64,000 nucleotides of DNA from Hyphomonadaceae bacterium (GTDB lineage Bacteria; Pseudomonadota; Alphaproteobacteria; Caulobacterales; Hyphomonadaceae), in NCBI GenBank assembly GCA_947474455.1, contig CANJIL010000002.1, positions 62,001 to 126,000 on the forward strand, read 5' to 3'. Positions within the stretch are counted from its first letter, which is position 1; every line of letters starts with the position of its first letter. The notes below the pieces were generated by a model that was not told the origin of the DNA, ran no database searches, and saw only the letters and a list, made by a program, of their open reading frames with translations. This document shows positions 9,263 to 18,738 of this stretch, piece by piece. The translations under genes were made by a program, and so were the position numbers.

Positions 9263-11263
9263 CTAGCGCCCCAGCCCAAGCTCCGCATGCGCCAGCTCAA
9301 GGCTCGCCAGCACATCCACGCCGATATGGATGAACTCATCCACGCCGGCCTCGCGTAATGCTGATTCCAGTTCACCCGGCTTGCCCGCCAGATAGACCCG
9401 CTTCACGCCCGCACGCTTCAGCGCCCGAGCAGTCTCGACCGCCTCTTCCGCATATCGCTTGTCCGACCCGCATATGCAGGCCAGCGAGCAGGCGGAGGAT
9501 TTGGCCGCCTTCTCAAGCCACACCGCATCGCCCACCGACGGTACCGCCCCAATGCCGCCAGCCGCGAAGAAGTTCTGGGCAAACTGCAGCCGCGCCGTGT
9601 GCTCGGCCATCGGCCCCAGCGCCGCAAGGAAGATCTGCGGCGAACGTCCCGCCGCCGTGCGTTGATCCGCCAGATCGCGCAGCCGCTCGAACGGCTCCGC
9701 CAGCCTGATGGGCCACAGCGACTCAGCTTCCGCGCCGCCATCATCCGCCGTGCGCGAAAGATCAGCCAGCGTCGCCCGATCCTGCGCCGCCGCTTTCAAC
9801 GAGAACCACGACCGCGCCGCCGGCGCCCGCCCCGAAGCTTCCGCCGCGCGCCGAACGATCGCAGGCAGGTTCACGACTTCCACGCTCGGCACTTCTTCCT
9901 GCAGCTGCGGGAAGTCGGTCACTCCCGTCACGAGCTCCTTGCGCTTCGCGACAGCCTTGATCCGCGCCGCACGCGCATCCGCCACGCCATTCTGGAAGCC
10001 GCCCGTCACCAGCGCCTTCGCCAGTCCGCCTTCGCGTTCGACCTGCTGGAACAGCGTCCAAGCCGCCTTGGCGAGATCATCGCCCAGCTTCTCCATCGCC
10101 CACGCGCCGCCCGGCGCATCGACCACCTTGCCGAGGCTGGATTCTTCCTGCGCAATCACCTGTGTATTCCGCGCCAGCCTGCGTGCCAGCTTGCCGGGCA
10201 GGCCCATCGCATCGGTGAACGCCCGCACGGTCACGATATCCGCGCCGCCTACCCCCGCCGCAAAGCACGCCGCCGTATTGCGCAGGATGTTTACCCACGG
10301 ATCGCGCCGCGTCAGCATCCGCCGCGACGTCACCGCCTGAAGCTTCATTCCCGCAGCAGCGCCGGCTGCACCGAAGGCCTCGGCCACGCGGCCCCACATC
10401 CGCCGCGCCGCGCGCAGCTTCGCCATCTCGACCTGATAGTCCGCGCCCACACTCACCGTGAACAACACCGCACGGCTCGCCTGATCCGCCGTCAATCCTG
10501 CTGTCAGCAAAGCGCGCACATACTCCGCGCCTGACCCGATCAGGAAGGCCAGCTCCTGCACCTCAGTGCCGCCCGCTTCATGCACCGGCCGCGCATCTGC
10601 GCGCAGCGCGCTCGCCAACGGGAACTCGCCCGCCACGTCGCGCGCGAACGAAACCGCCTGCGCAATCTCTTCTTCCGCCGAACCCGGCAGGGCGCCCGTG
10701 CGCGCCAGCGCGCCGATCGGGTCCACGTTGAACGCCACATGCGCTTCGGTCGACGTCCGCCCCACCGCCGCCGCCAGCAACGCCGCCAGTTCGATGCCCT
10801 GCGTCGTCGATGCGCCAGTCGCCTCCAGCGCCAAGGGCGCCAGATCCAGCTTCATGCCCTTCAGCACGCGCTCTATATCCACGGCCGAACGCGCGACCAC
10901 GCCGTGTTCACCCGCTGCATCTACGCGCAATTCGATAGACGAAACGCCGCCCTCCAGCGCTTCCATCACCTGATCGCCCGCAATCGCCGGGTCGGGGTGC
11001 GAGACGATCTGGCGGATATCCCAAGGCAAATAGGGGTCGTTGATCGCCCGGTCGCCCCGGATGAACGGCGCAAGGCCTGGCATCCCCGAAGCATCCGGCG
11101 CCCAGTCGGGCGAGCGGTAAAGCGGCCGCACCGGCACGCCGTGCTCGGTCTTGGTGGTCAGCTTGGACAATGGCGCCCCGTCCAGCGCCTTCTCGGCCAG
11201 GGCGCGCCATTGCGCCTCGTCGCCACCGGGGAAATCCGCAGAAAGGGGCAGGTCGTCCGCCAT
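9263..11263 (-). CDS. mutA: Methylmalonyl-CoA mutase small subunit
   Basis: Non-catalytic partner of MutB in the alpha-beta methylmalonyl-CoA mutase, 666 aa (usual length about 620-680). N-terminal TIM-barrel homology (WDIRQIVSHPDP..., VGADYQVEMAKLRAARRMW) and a C-terminal Rossmann-like domain beginning near KSSACSLACICGSDKRY. That domain lacks the DXHXXG cobalamin motif, as expected for the small subunit. ATG 11263 follows GAGAG. It is divergent from the nitronate monooxygenase gene, with a 152-base shared promoter region. mutB would normally follow directly; here it is 7.8 kb downstream. Confidence 0.95.
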   Translation of the reverse strand: MADDLPLSADFPGGDEAQWRALAEKALDGAPLSKLTTKTEHGVPVRPLYRSPDWAPDASGMPGLAPFIRGDRAINDPYLPWDIRQIVSHPDPAIAGDQVMEALEGGVSSIELRVDAAGEHGVVARSAVDIERVLKGMKLDLAPLALEATGASTTQGIELAALLAAAVGRTSTEAHVAFNVDPIGALARTGALPGSAEEEIAQAVSFARDVAGEFPLASALRADARPVHEAGGTEVQELAFLIGSGAEYVRALLTAGLTADQASRAVLFTVSVGADYQVEMAKLRAARRMWGRVAEAFGAAGAAAGMKLQAVTSRRMLTRRDPWVNILRNTAACFAAGVGGADIVTVRAFTDAMGLPGKLARRLARNTQVIAQEESSLGKVVDAPGGAWAMEKLGDDLAKAAWTLFQQVEREGGLAKALVTGGFQNGVADARAARIKAVAKRKELVTGVTDFPQLQEEVPSVEVVNLPAIVRRAAEASGRAPAARSWFSLKAAAQDRATLADLSRTADDGGAEAESLWPIRLAEPFERLRDLADQRTAAGRSPQIFLAALGPMAEHTARLQFAQNFFAAGGIGAVPSVGDAVWLEKAAKSSACSLACICGSDKRYAEEAVETARALKRAGVKRVYLAGKPGELESALREAGVDEFIHIGVDVLASLELAHAELGLGR

Positions 11264-11415
11264 GAATCTCTCACTTTACGCTCGCCGGCCATGAGGCATC
11301 GGCTTCGCCTTGCGTCAAGGGTTTGCGGCGTCCCGGACGCATTGCCCAGCGTCGCAGGGCCGGTATGGTCCAGGCAGGGCCGGGGCCATTCCCGCTCCTG
11401 CACATCGGACATTTC

Positions 11416-12405
11416 ATGGCTATTCCGGCCTCTCTTGCCAACCAGCTCGTGCTTCCGGTTATCGGATCGCCGCTGTTCATCATCTCCAACGCCGATCTGG
11501 TGCTGGCCCAGTGCAAGGCGGGGATTATCGGGTCCTTCCCCTCGCTCAACGCCCGGCCGATCGAACAGCTAGACGACTGGCTCTCCCGCATCAACGAGGA
11601 ACTGGCAGCCGCCCGCAGCGCCACCCCCACCGCAAAGATCGCGCCCTTTGCGGTGAACATGATCGTCCACAAGTCGAACGCCCGCATCGAGCAGGACCTC
11701 GCCCTCGTCGTGAAGCACAAGGCGCCAATCGTCATCACGTCCCTCGGTGCGCGCCCTGAGGTGAACGACGCCGTCCATTCCTATGGCGGCATTGTGCTGC
11801 ACGACATCACCACTATCGTCTACGCCCACAAGGCGCTTGAGAAAGGCGCCGACGGTCTCATCGCGGTTTGCGCCGGTGCAGGCGGCCACGCCGGAACGCT
11901 CTCGCCCTTCGCCCTGATCAGCGAGATCCGCGAATTCTTCGACGGCCCGCTCGTCCTTTCCGGCGCCATCGCCACCGGCGCACAGGTGTTGGCCGCACAA
12001 GCTATGGGCGCCGACCTTGCCTACATTGGCTCCGCCTTCATCGCCACCGACGAAGCCCGTGCATCCGACGCCTACAAGGACATGATCGTCGCCAGCGCCG
12101 CGAAGGACATTATCTATTCGAACCTCTTCACCGGCATACACGGGAACTACCTGTCGCCCTCCGTCGTCGCCGCCGGCATGGACCCAAACAACCTCCCCGA
12201 AGGCGACAAGGCAACGATGAGCTTCCAGTCGGGCGGCATCTCGAAAGCAAAAGCCTGGAAAGATGTCTGGGGCGCGGGCCAGGGCGTCGGCGCAGTCAAG
12301 ACTCGCATGTCCACAGCCGACTACGTTGCGCAACTCCGCCGCGAGTACGAAGAGGCGAGGGTGAAGCTCGCTGCTACCGCTTCGAAATTCTCAGCAGTCG
12401 GTTAG
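11416..12405 (+). CDS. Nitronate monooxygenase (2-nitropropane dioxygenase family)
   Basis: FMN-dependent oxidation of alkyl nitronates, 329 aa. The TIM barrel starts right at the chosen ATG 11416 (MAIPASLANQLVLPVIGSPL); in-frame codons upstream to 11323 encode only low-quality sequence. Visible motifs: the FMN/phosphate region GGHAGTLSPF (catalytic His) and the second phosphate-binding strand MGADLAYIGSAFIA. The C-terminus GGISKAKAWKDVWGAGQGVG is typical of class I enzymes. No strong Shine-Dalgarno sequence is seen. It is divergent from mutA and 46 bases upstream of the dehydratase gene, with which it may be transcribed. Confidence 0.9.
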   Translation: MAIPASLANQLVLPVIGSPLFIISNADLVLAQCKAGIIGSFPSLNARPIEQLDDWLSRINEELAAARSATPTAKIAPFAVNMIVHKSNARIEQDLALVVKHKAPIVITSLGARPEVNDAVHSYGGIVLHDITTIVYAHKALEKGADGLIAVCAGAGGHAGTLSPFALISEIREFFDGPLVLSGAIATGAQVLAAQAMGADLAYIGSAFIATDEARASDAYKDMIVASAAKDIIYSNLFTGIHGNYLSPSVVAAGMDPNNLPEGDKATMSFQSGGISKAKAWKDVWGAGQGVGAVKTRMSTADYVAQLRREYEEARVKLAATASKFSAVG

Positions 12406-12451
12406 ATAACCTCGTTTGCGGCTGACCGGTGACCAGGCGCATAAGCGCGCC

Positions 12452-13459
12452 ATGATCACCGATCCCCTCCGCGACCTACCCACCTATGCCGATGTCGAAG
12501 ACGCCGCGCAGCACATCAAGGGCGTCGCCGTCCACACGCCACTGCTCCGCTTCGAGGTCCTCGACCGGATCGTCGGCGCGCCCGTATGGATCAAGCCCGA
12601 AATGCTCCAGCGCACCGGCTCCTTCAAGATTCGCGGCGCCTGGAATCGCATCAGCCGCATCCCGGAAGCCGACCGCACCAAAGGCGTCGTCGCCTTCTCC
12701 TCGGGCAACCACGCGCAGGGCGTAGCTGAAAGCGCAAAGCTACTCGGCATCAAGGCGACCATCGTCATGCCGTCCGACGCCCCGCGCGGGAAAATCGAAA
12801 GCACCAGAAAGCGCGGCGCCGAGGTCCGCCTCTACGACCGCCTCAACGAAAGCCGCGAAGCGATCGCCGCCGAACTCGTGAAAGCCTCCGGCGCCACCAT
12901 CGTCCGCCCGTTCGATGACGCCTGGATCATGGCCGGGCAGGGAACGGTCGGCCTCGAAGCTGCTCGCGAGGCTGCCGCGCAAGGCGTCGCCTTCGGAAGC
13001 CTCATCTGTAACGCCTCCGGCGGCGGCCTTCTCGCCGGCGTTGCCGTGGCGTTTGAGGAGCTCTCGCCCTCAACGGAAGTCTACGTGGCCGAGCCCGAAG
13101 GCCATGACGACCTGATCCGCTCGCTCGTCGCAAAGAAGATCATCGCCAATGCCCCCGGCATCCGCTCCATCGCCGACGCGTTGATGTCCCCTGAACCTGG
13201 CGTCCTGACATTCGAGATCCACAAGCGCCGCGTCAAAGGCGGCTTCACCGCCTCGAACGACCAGCTCAAGGATGCAATGAGCTTAGCGTTCCACCACCTC
13301 AAGCTCGTCGTCGAACCCGGCGGCGTAAACGCGCTTGCCGTCCTGCTCAACCACCGCGACTACTTCGCCTCCCGCGGCCCGGTGCTGGTCGTTCTATCAG
13401 GGGGCAACGTCGACGCCGAGCTGTTCTCAAATGCGATCGCGCGAAGTCCGCCCACGTAA
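12452..13459 (+). CDS. PLP-dependent threonine dehydratase/serine racemase-like enzyme
   Basis: Fold-type II PLP enzyme of 335 aa. The PLP lysine lies in TGSFKIRGA, the phosphate loop is ASGGGLLAG and FSSGNHAQGVA is the substrate loop. No C-terminal ACT domain, so it is of the short catabolic type (TdcB-like, serine racemase or threo-3-hydroxyaspartate dehydratase) rather than biosynthetic IlvA. Start ATG 12452 puts the family N-terminus (TYADVEDAAQHI) at the expected place. The exact substrate (Thr, Ser or hydroxyaspartate) cannot be decided from sequence by eye. Confidence 0.87.
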   Translation: MITDPLRDLPTYADVEDAAQHIKGVAVHTPLLRFEVLDRIVGAPVWIKPEMLQRTGSFKIRGAWNRISRIPEADRTKGVVAFSSGNHAQGVAESAKLLGIKATIVMPSDAPRGKIESTRKRGAEVRLYDRLNESREAIAAELVKASGATIVRPFDDAWIMAGQGTVGLEAAREAAAQGVAFGSLICNASGGGLLAGVAVAFEELSPSTEVYVAEPEGHDDLIRSLVAKKIIANAPGIRSIADALMSPEPGVLTFEIHKRRVKGGFTASNDQLKDAMSLAFHHLKLVVEPGGVNALAVLLNHRDYFASRGPVLVVLSGGNVDAELFSNAIARSPPT

Positions 13460-13629
13460 CGTTCGCTGCTAATTTGGGCGTACGCTACGCGATCATACCG
13501 GACGCACGCATGGCCGCGCCAGCCGAAACCCAGGAACGAAACGCAGTGATTGAATCCTCTGGGCGCCCGCTCGTCGCCATTTGGGCTCCGACGGGAGTGA
13601 CGGTTGCGGGCTGTCGATCAAGGTCGTGA

Positions 13630-13655
13630 GTAAAAAACACGCGCCGGAGGCGCCT
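13630..13655 (-). terminator. Rho-independent terminator of the lytic transglycosylase gene
   Basis: Read on the minus strand, a GC-rich hairpin (GCGCC-TCC-GGCGC) starts immediately after the TAG stop at 13654-13656 and is followed by TGTTTTTT. Confidence 0.75.
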
Positions 13656-15732
13656 ACCTCGGCCGTCCACGCCGCAGGTCTTCCGACAACTGAATATCAA
13701 CCGGCGTTCCTGCCAACCGATGCCGGTACACCTGCGTATTCTCCAGCACGCGCTGCACATAGTTGCGCGTCTCGGCGAACGGTATGCTTTCGATCCAGTC
13801 GACAGGATCAGCATTCACACGCGGATCGCCGAAATCGTTGAGCCACTGCCGCACCCGGCTCGGCCCCGCATTGTAAGCCGCCGCCGCGAGAATGTATGAG
13901 CCGCCGAAATTATCGACCAGATCGTCGAGGAAGCCGCGCCCCAGCCGCAAATTGTATTGCGGGTCATCCGTCAGCCAGCTCGACTTGAACGGTAGGCCCA
14001 CCATCTTGGCCTCCGCCTGCGCATAGCGTGGCACCATCTGCATCAGCCCACGCGCGTCGGCGCTGGAGATCGCGCGCGCATTGAACTCGCTCTCCTGCCG
14101 CGACAGCGCCAGCACCAGCGCAGGCTCGGCCGACCCGCTCCGCGGCGAACTCGGCAGCGACAGCAGCGGGAACAGCGCGTCTGGCGCCACCAGCCCGCGC
14201 CCCAGCCCCGCCTTCGCCCCACGCAACGCCGCGCGCATCTCAAGATAGCCCGCGCCGATATCGAACAGCATCTGATGCTCGCTCGCCGTCTCCATCACAT
14301 CGTCCAGCGCGAACGAGAACCGCTCGAAACTCGCCAGCCGTCCCGTTTCCGCCAGCAGGATCGCCGCCCGCATAGGCGTCCGTTTGGCGAAGATCGCGCG
14401 CTCCTCGTCAGTCGGGCGCGCAGGCAGCGAGAATGCGATTTTCATCGCCTCCGGCGCCTGCTGGCGCACCTTCTCCGCCGCCAGCTGGCCATAGAACACA
14501 TAGGGATACTTCGAGGCGGCCATGTAGGCTTCCTGCGCCTCGGAAATGCGCTGTTGCTTCGTCAGCGCCTCACCTAGCCAGTATTGTGCACGGCTCGCGC
14601 TGATCGGCGTCGCCACGCCCGCGCCGAACACACGGAAATGCGCCTCGGCCTTGGCCGCATCGCCCAGCTTCTCCAGCGCCAGCCAGCCTGACATCCACTC
14701 CGCATCCCGGAAGGCATCGCCTGCCAACAGACCATGACCAGCTGCCAGCTGATACGCCTTCTGGTAATCGCCCTCGCGGATCATGCGACGCATCACCGAC
14801 TGCTTCTCGCCCCAGATCTCCTCGCGACCCGCCACGGGCGCCGTCTCGCCATTGATACGCAGAAGGTATCTCAGCTCATCCGAATTCCGTCCCTTCCGCT
14901 CCGCCCACCGCGCGCGATCAAACAGGAGTCCTGGATCGTCGATATATTCCGACGGCACCGCATTCACCGTCTTGTCGACGTTCTTGGCGTTCTTGATCAG
15001 CGCAATGCGCGCATCGATCAGCTTCTTGCGTCCCGACGATAGCTTCGAGCCCAGCGCCTGCGCGCTCTTGATGTCGCCGCGCCACAGGAACATGTCGGCC
15101 CGCGCGAAATGATCCTCGGAGGAAAGATCGCTCGCGTACTGCACCTGGATCTGCGCAGCGGCTGCATCGCTCATCGGCCGTGTGCGCCAGGCCTCCCGGA
15201 TCACGCGCAGCCGGTCGTCCATCTTGGCCTGACTGTGATACGCGTCCGCCAGCGCGAGTATGCCTTCACCCGTCTTCGGCCCGCGCTTCAGCAGCCACGC
15301 GATCCGCTCGTCCGCCGTCAGGCTCGAGTGGCTGATGGTGATCTCGAGCTGCTCCTCGATCTTGGATGTCTCCGGCCAGCCCTTGAACTCCTCCAGCGCC
15401 GCGACGAGCTCGTTATAGCCGAGCCCCGTGTCGCCATTCGTCGCGATCCGCCACCGCACCAACGCCTGCGCCGCCGGATCGCTGATCCGCCCCAGATACG
15501 AGCGCACCTGGCCCCACTGGTTTTCGTCCGCCGCATCCAGCGCCCGGTTGAGCAGCGTGAAATCCGCCATATCCAGCCAGGCCGACGACAGAACCGGCGA
15601 GGGCTTGAGGGAAGGGGCGACTGGATTGGCCAGCGCCAGGCCGGCCCCAACGGTCCCGCCCAGAGCCGAAAGCGCCGCCGCCGCCATCAAAGCCCGTCCC
15701 ATGCGCGACACCCGCTTGCCAAACCGCATCAT
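13654..15732 (-). CDS. slt: Soluble lytic murein transglycosylase (Slt70-like)
   Basis: Cleaves the MurNAc-GlcNAc bond of peptidoglycan to give 1,6-anhydro products; periplasmic. 692 aa from ATG 15732, where a short basic start and hydrophobic stretch (ALMAAAALSALGGTVGAGLA) form the signal peptide; the frame is open further upstream but there it is antisense to dapA. A long alpha-superhelical (TPR/U-type) region, about 60-500, is followed by the SLT domain. Catalytic Glu in LSRQESEFNARAISSADA, then RGLMQMVP, and AAAYNAGPSRVRQW with ETRNYVQRV near the C-terminus. Divergent from dapA with 58 bases between starts. Confidence 0.93.
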   Translation of the reverse strand: MMRFGKRVSRMGRALMAAAALSALGGTVGAGLALANPVAPSLKPSPVLSSAWLDMADFTLLNRALDAADENQWGQVRSYLGRISDPAAQALVRWRIATNGDTGLGYNELVAALEEFKGWPETSKIEEQLEITISHSSLTADERIAWLLKRGPKTGEGILALADAYHSQAKMDDRLRVIREAWRTRPMSDAAAAQIQVQYASDLSSEDHFARADMFLWRGDIKSAQALGSKLSSGRKKLIDARIALIKNAKNVDKTVNAVPSEYIDDPGLLFDRARWAERKGRNSDELRYLLRINGETAPVAGREEIWGEKQSVMRRMIREGDYQKAYQLAAGHGLLAGDAFRDAEWMSGWLALEKLGDAAKAEAHFRVFGAGVATPISASRAQYWLGEALTKQQRISEAQEAYMAASKYPYVFYGQLAAEKVRQQAPEAMKIAFSLPARPTDEERAIFAKRTPMRAAILLAETGRLASFERFSFALDDVMETASEHQMLFDIGAGYLEMRAALRGAKAGLGRGLVAPDALFPLLSLPSSPRSGSAEPALVLALSRQESEFNARAISSADARGLMQMVPRYAQAEAKMVGLPFKSSWLTDDPQYNLRLGRGFLDDLVDNFGGSYILAAAAYNAGPSRVRQWLNDFGDPRVNADPVDWIESIPFAETRNYVQRVLENTQVYRHRLAGTPVDIQLSEDLRRGRPR

Positions 15733-15790
15733 GGAATGATTATCCCGCGAGTCGTGTGAACCATTTCCATCACGCGTTCCGGAGAAACTC

Positions 15791-16684
15791 ATGGTTTTGC
15801 CAAGCCCGGTGTTCAGGGGCTCCATGCCCGCCCTCGTCACGCCTTTCCGCAATGGGAAGGTGGACGACAAGGCGTTCGTGGCCATGGTCGAACGCCAGCT
15901 CGCCGCTGGCGCGCACGGGCTGGTTCCGTGCGGAACCACGGGCGAAGCCACCACGCTTTCGCACGAAGAACACCGGCATGTGGTCGAGCTTTGCGTGAAA
16001 ACGGCCGCTGGACGTGTTCCGGTCATCGCAGGCGCAGGCTCCAATTCCACGGAAGAAGCGATTGGCCTCCTCCAGCACGCCAAGGCAGTTGGTGCTCACG
16101 CCGCCCTGATCGTGAACCCATATTACAACCGCCCCACCCAAGATGGGGTTTACGCGCATTACAAAACTTTGAATGAGGCGGTTCAACTACCGATTTTTGT
16201 TTATAATGTGCCGGGGCGCACGGGTTCCGACATGCAGCCTGAGCTGATCGGTCGCCTGTCGAAACTGCCCAATGTCATCGGCATCAAGGACGCCTCGGCT
16301 GATCTCAGCCGAGTCGCCCGCCACACTGCTCTGGCGGGCACGGATTTCATTCAGATTTCAGGTGAGGACCCCACCGCCGTCGGCTTCAACGCCCTGGGCG
16401 GGGTCGGCTGCATATCGGTCACCGCCAACGTCGCCCCCTATCAGTGCGCCGCCCTTCAGGAAGCAACCCTGAGGGGCGACTATGCCGAGGCCCGCCGCAT
16501 CAACGATACGCTGGCCCGGCTCCACCGCGCCATGTTCCTAGAAGCGAGCCCGGCCCCCGCCAAATACGCCCTGTCTCTTCTGGGTCTGTGCACGGAGGAA
16601 GTCCGCCTGCCGCTCGTCCCCGTGCAGCGGGCCGACGTGAAAACGGAAATCGAGGCGGCCATGAAGGAAGCCGGCGTCCTCTGA
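15791..16684 (+). CDS. dapA: 4-hydroxy-tetrahydrodipicolinate synthase
   Basis: First committed step of lysine and diaminopimelate synthesis (pyruvate plus aspartate semialdehyde); cytoplasmic. 297 aa, normal length. Landmarks: GTTGE (Thr of the proton relay), YNVPGRT (catalytic Tyr and substrate Arg region) and GIKDASADL (Schiff-base Lys). GGAGAAA lies directly before ATG 15791. The stop overlaps the smpB start by 1 base (TGATG), so dapA and smpB are translationally coupled. DAP feeds peptidoglycan, whose turnover enzyme slt is encoded divergently next door. Confidence 0.96.
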   Translation: MVLPSPVFRGSMPALVTPFRNGKVDDKAFVAMVERQLAAGAHGLVPCGTTGEATTLSHEEHRHVVELCVKTAAGRVPVIAGAGSNSTEEAIGLLQHAKAVGAHAALIVNPYYNRPTQDGVYAHYKTLNEAVQLPIFVYNVPGRTGSDMQPELIGRLSKLPNVIGIKDASADLSRVARHTALAGTDFIQISGEDPTAVGFNALGGVGCISVTANVAPYQCAALQEATLRGDYAEARRINDTLARLHRAMFLEASPAPAKYALSLLGLCTEEVRLPLVPVQRADVKTEIEAAMKEAGVL

Positions 16685-17196
16685 TGGCCCAATCCCCCAA
16701 AGGCGGCGGCCAGAACCCGAAGAACAAGACAAGACGCGAACTCGCCCGCAAACTCGTGGCCGAGAACCGCCAGGCCCGCCGCAACTACGAGATCATCGAC
16801 GACATCGAAGTCGGCATCGTCCTCACCGGCAGCGAAGTGAAGTCCCTCCGCGAAGGCCGCGCCAACATCGCCGAAGCCTACGCGCGCGAGGAACACGGCC
16901 AGATAGTCATGGTCAACTCCACGATCCCGATCTATCCGCCCGCCGGCCAGTTCAACCACGAACCCGGCCGCAAGCGCGTGCTGCTCGTGAAGAAGCGCGA
17001 ATATAACCGCCTGATAGGCGCCGTCGAACGCGAAGGCCGCACGATGGTCCCCCTCGAGCTCTACTTTGGTCCCACCGGCATGGCGAAGATCAAACTCGCC
17101 CTCGCCACCGGCCGCAAAGCCCCCGACAAACGCGACGTCGAAAAGAAACGCGACTGGGACAGACAGAAGGGCAGGCTGCTAAGGGGCAGGGGCTAA
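16684..17196 (+). CDS. smpB: SsrA-binding protein SmpB
   Basis: Binds tmRNA and delivers it to stalled ribosomes for trans-translation. 170 aa with a longer basic N-terminus than the E. coli protein. Family motifs: ARRNYEI, GIVLTGSEVKSLREG, and a lysine/arginine-rich C-terminal tail (DKRDVEKKRDWDRQKGRLLR) that enters the ribosomal mRNA channel. The start ATG overlaps the dapA stop. A tmRNA gene was looked for in the following bases, but no tag-like reading frame or acceptor-type end was recognised there. Confidence 0.96.
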   Translation: MAQSPKGGGQNPKNKTRRELARKLVAENRQARRNYEIIDDIEVGIVLTGSEVKSLREGRANIAEAYAREEHGQIVMVNSTIPIYPPAGQFNHEPGRKRVLLVKKREYNRLIGAVEREGRTMVPLELYFGPTGMAKIKLALATGRKAPDKRDVEKKRDWDRQKGRLLRGRG

Positions 17197-17199
17197 GCA

Positions 17200-17356
17200 G
17201 TGAGGGGTTTACTCCCTCATCGCTTCGACCTGTAAGGCCCAGAACTGCCCGGTCGGCCGGGCAATCCTGGGCCAATCGGCGAGCCGGACAGCGCGTCGCT
17301 TCTCACGGCTGTCTGGCCCACAGGACAGACCACGCGAACCGCCACGAGGCGGCTGG
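17200..17356 (+). ncRNA. Hairpin-rich intergenic segment, candidate structured RNA
   Basis: Between smpB and a convergent small ORF lie several strong inverted repeats in a row. (a) TGAGGG...CCCTCA near 17202-17220. (b) 17236-17273: GGCCCAG pairs with CTGGGCC around an inner GCCCGG/CCGGGC stem with a TCGG loop. (c) 17283-17317: GCCGGACAGC pairs with GCTGTCTGGC, 10 bp with one G-U. (d) CCGCC/GGCGG near 17341-17354. No T-tract follows, so this does not look like a simple terminator. The strand is uncertain because perfect hairpins read the same on both. It could be an sRNA or an elaborate 3' end of the smpB transcript. Confidence 0.35.
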
Positions 17357-17364
17357 CGCCGATG

Positions 17365-17613
17365 CTACTCGGTTGGGTCGGGGTCGGAAGTTGGCTTTGG
17401 TGGCGCCGGGACCGGGTGTTGCTTGCCGTCCATTAGCTTGCCTGGACTAGCGAACGGCTTTTGACTTTGAAGCTCAGCTACTTCTGTCTCGCGCTCGTCG
17501 GTCGAGGTTATGATCTGGTGGAGGTCTTCAGACGAGCCTGCAGGCGGCTTAAGCGGGCGTGGATCTTTGCGGGTTTGCGTCGCCGGCAAAATGGCGTTGT
17601 GTTTGTCGCCCAT
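17365..17613 (-). CDS. Small hydrophilic hypothetical protein
   Basis: 82 aa from ATG 17613, preceded by GAGAAAG. The sequence is charged and proline-rich (ending VPAPPKPTSDPDPTE), with no membrane segment, signal peptide or recognised domain, and is probably disordered. It is convergent with smpB across the hairpin-rich segment. It could be a real small alphaproteobacterial protein; coding potential is judged only from the ribosome site and composition. Confidence 0.4.
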   Translation of the reverse strand: MGDKHNAILPATQTRKDPRPLKPPAGSSEDLHQIITSTDERETEVAELQSQKPFASPGKLMDGKQHPVPAPPKPTSDPDPTE

Positions 17614-17757
17614 GATCGTTCTTTCTCGATGTCGCACGTGCATCGCTGTGCCGACCAACAATCCGCAAACCGTATGGGGGTTCCGCGGGGGTAGGGTTGT
17701 GCAGTCAATGTAGGCAACCGCACACCTCGGAAATATCAGACAGTTGGGGAACTATGT

Positions 17758-18657
17758 ATGAATTCATGCATTATGGAATATCGGCTGTCCCAGAGAGGCG
17801 CACAGCGAGAGGCGCACAGCCGCCTAGGAGATGATTGCGCTCCCGCCGACGGCGATGGAGCTTTTTTGTCCCTGATCGATAGAGCCGAAGTCAAGAACCG
17901 GATACTCGCAGCCCTGCCAAAGGCCGAGTTCGAGTTACTCTCAAAGGCGATGTCGCCCGTCGATCTCGAACTGGGCGAGACGCTGCATCGTCATGGCGAC
18001 GTGATCGAGCATGTGTAATTCGTCGAGACCGGATCCATATCGGCGCTGGCTGTATTATCCAACGGCCAGCCCCTTGAGATCGGACTCATCGGCGCGGAAG
18101 GACTTGCGGGCTTTGAAGTCGTCCTCGGAGGCACTACAGCCTACAGCGAAACCATGTGCCAAACCGGCGGCAAGGCCTATCGGCTGCGGGCCCTCGCCTT
18201 GAAGGAAGCGTTCGCGCAATCGCCAGCGCTTCGTGATTTTCTGCTCCGATACGCATTGATCTATCAGGTGCAGGTATCGCAGACTGCAGGGTGCAACGCC
18301 CACCACGCGCTTGAGCAGAGACTCGCACGCTGGCTCCTTGCCGCCCACGATCGAAGCGGCGTGCCGCAGCTGTCACTGACCCAGGATCTGATCGCGGTCA
18401 TGCTCGGCGTACGTCGCGCCACTGTGAGCATCGCCGCGAGCACGTTGCAGAGGGCCGGCGTCATCCGTTATCAGCACGGCAAGATCACAATTCTCGATCG
18501 CACCGGCCTAGAGAACGCGGCATGCGAGTGCTATGAAGCCGTGGCAGGCGAGTACCGTCGCCTGTTTGGCGAGTATGCCGCGCCCGCTCACGAACAGAAT
18601 GCTATCTTGATAACGTACGCATTTTCAGGGCGTGCGTGGACTCGGATCAGGCCGTGA
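17758..18657 (+). pseudogene. Crp/Fnr-family regulator interrupted by an in-frame TAA
   Basis: A single frame encodes a cNMP-binding-like domain and a C-terminal Crp-type winged helix (LTQDLIAVMLGVRRATVSIA near the end), but TAA at 18016-18018 splits it. The sequence across the break reads DVIEHV-stop-FVETGSISAL; Crp/Fnr proteins normally have Tyr in this VYFVETG motif, so a single TAC/TAT to TAA change explains the lesion. The 5' part also holds an exact 14-nt tandem duplication (17793-17820), which is not a multiple of 3, so the N-terminal residues before it may be out of their ancestral frame. Next gene: an HWE-type kinase, a common partner in alphaproteobacteria. Confidence 0.8.
17793..17820. 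repeat. 14-nt tandem direct duplication
   Basis: Two adjacent exact copies of GAGAGGCGCACAGC (17793-17806 and 17807-17820) inside the 5' end of the broken Crp/Fnr gene. The size shifts the frame, so it is either a recent slippage mutation or lies upstream of the true start. Confidence 0.9.
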
Positions 18658-18738
18658 CGCTTCGCGTAGCGGATTAACTGTTCAGAGCCCGTTACCGTAC
18701 CGACCTTATGGCCGTTTTCGTGGCTAGTCTTCGCGGTG

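Noticed and set aside
17197-17365. tmRNA (ssrA) next to smpB
   Set aside because: No tag-coding frame resembling the alphaproteobacterial AANDN-type tag and no tRNA-like ends were found in the hairpin region.
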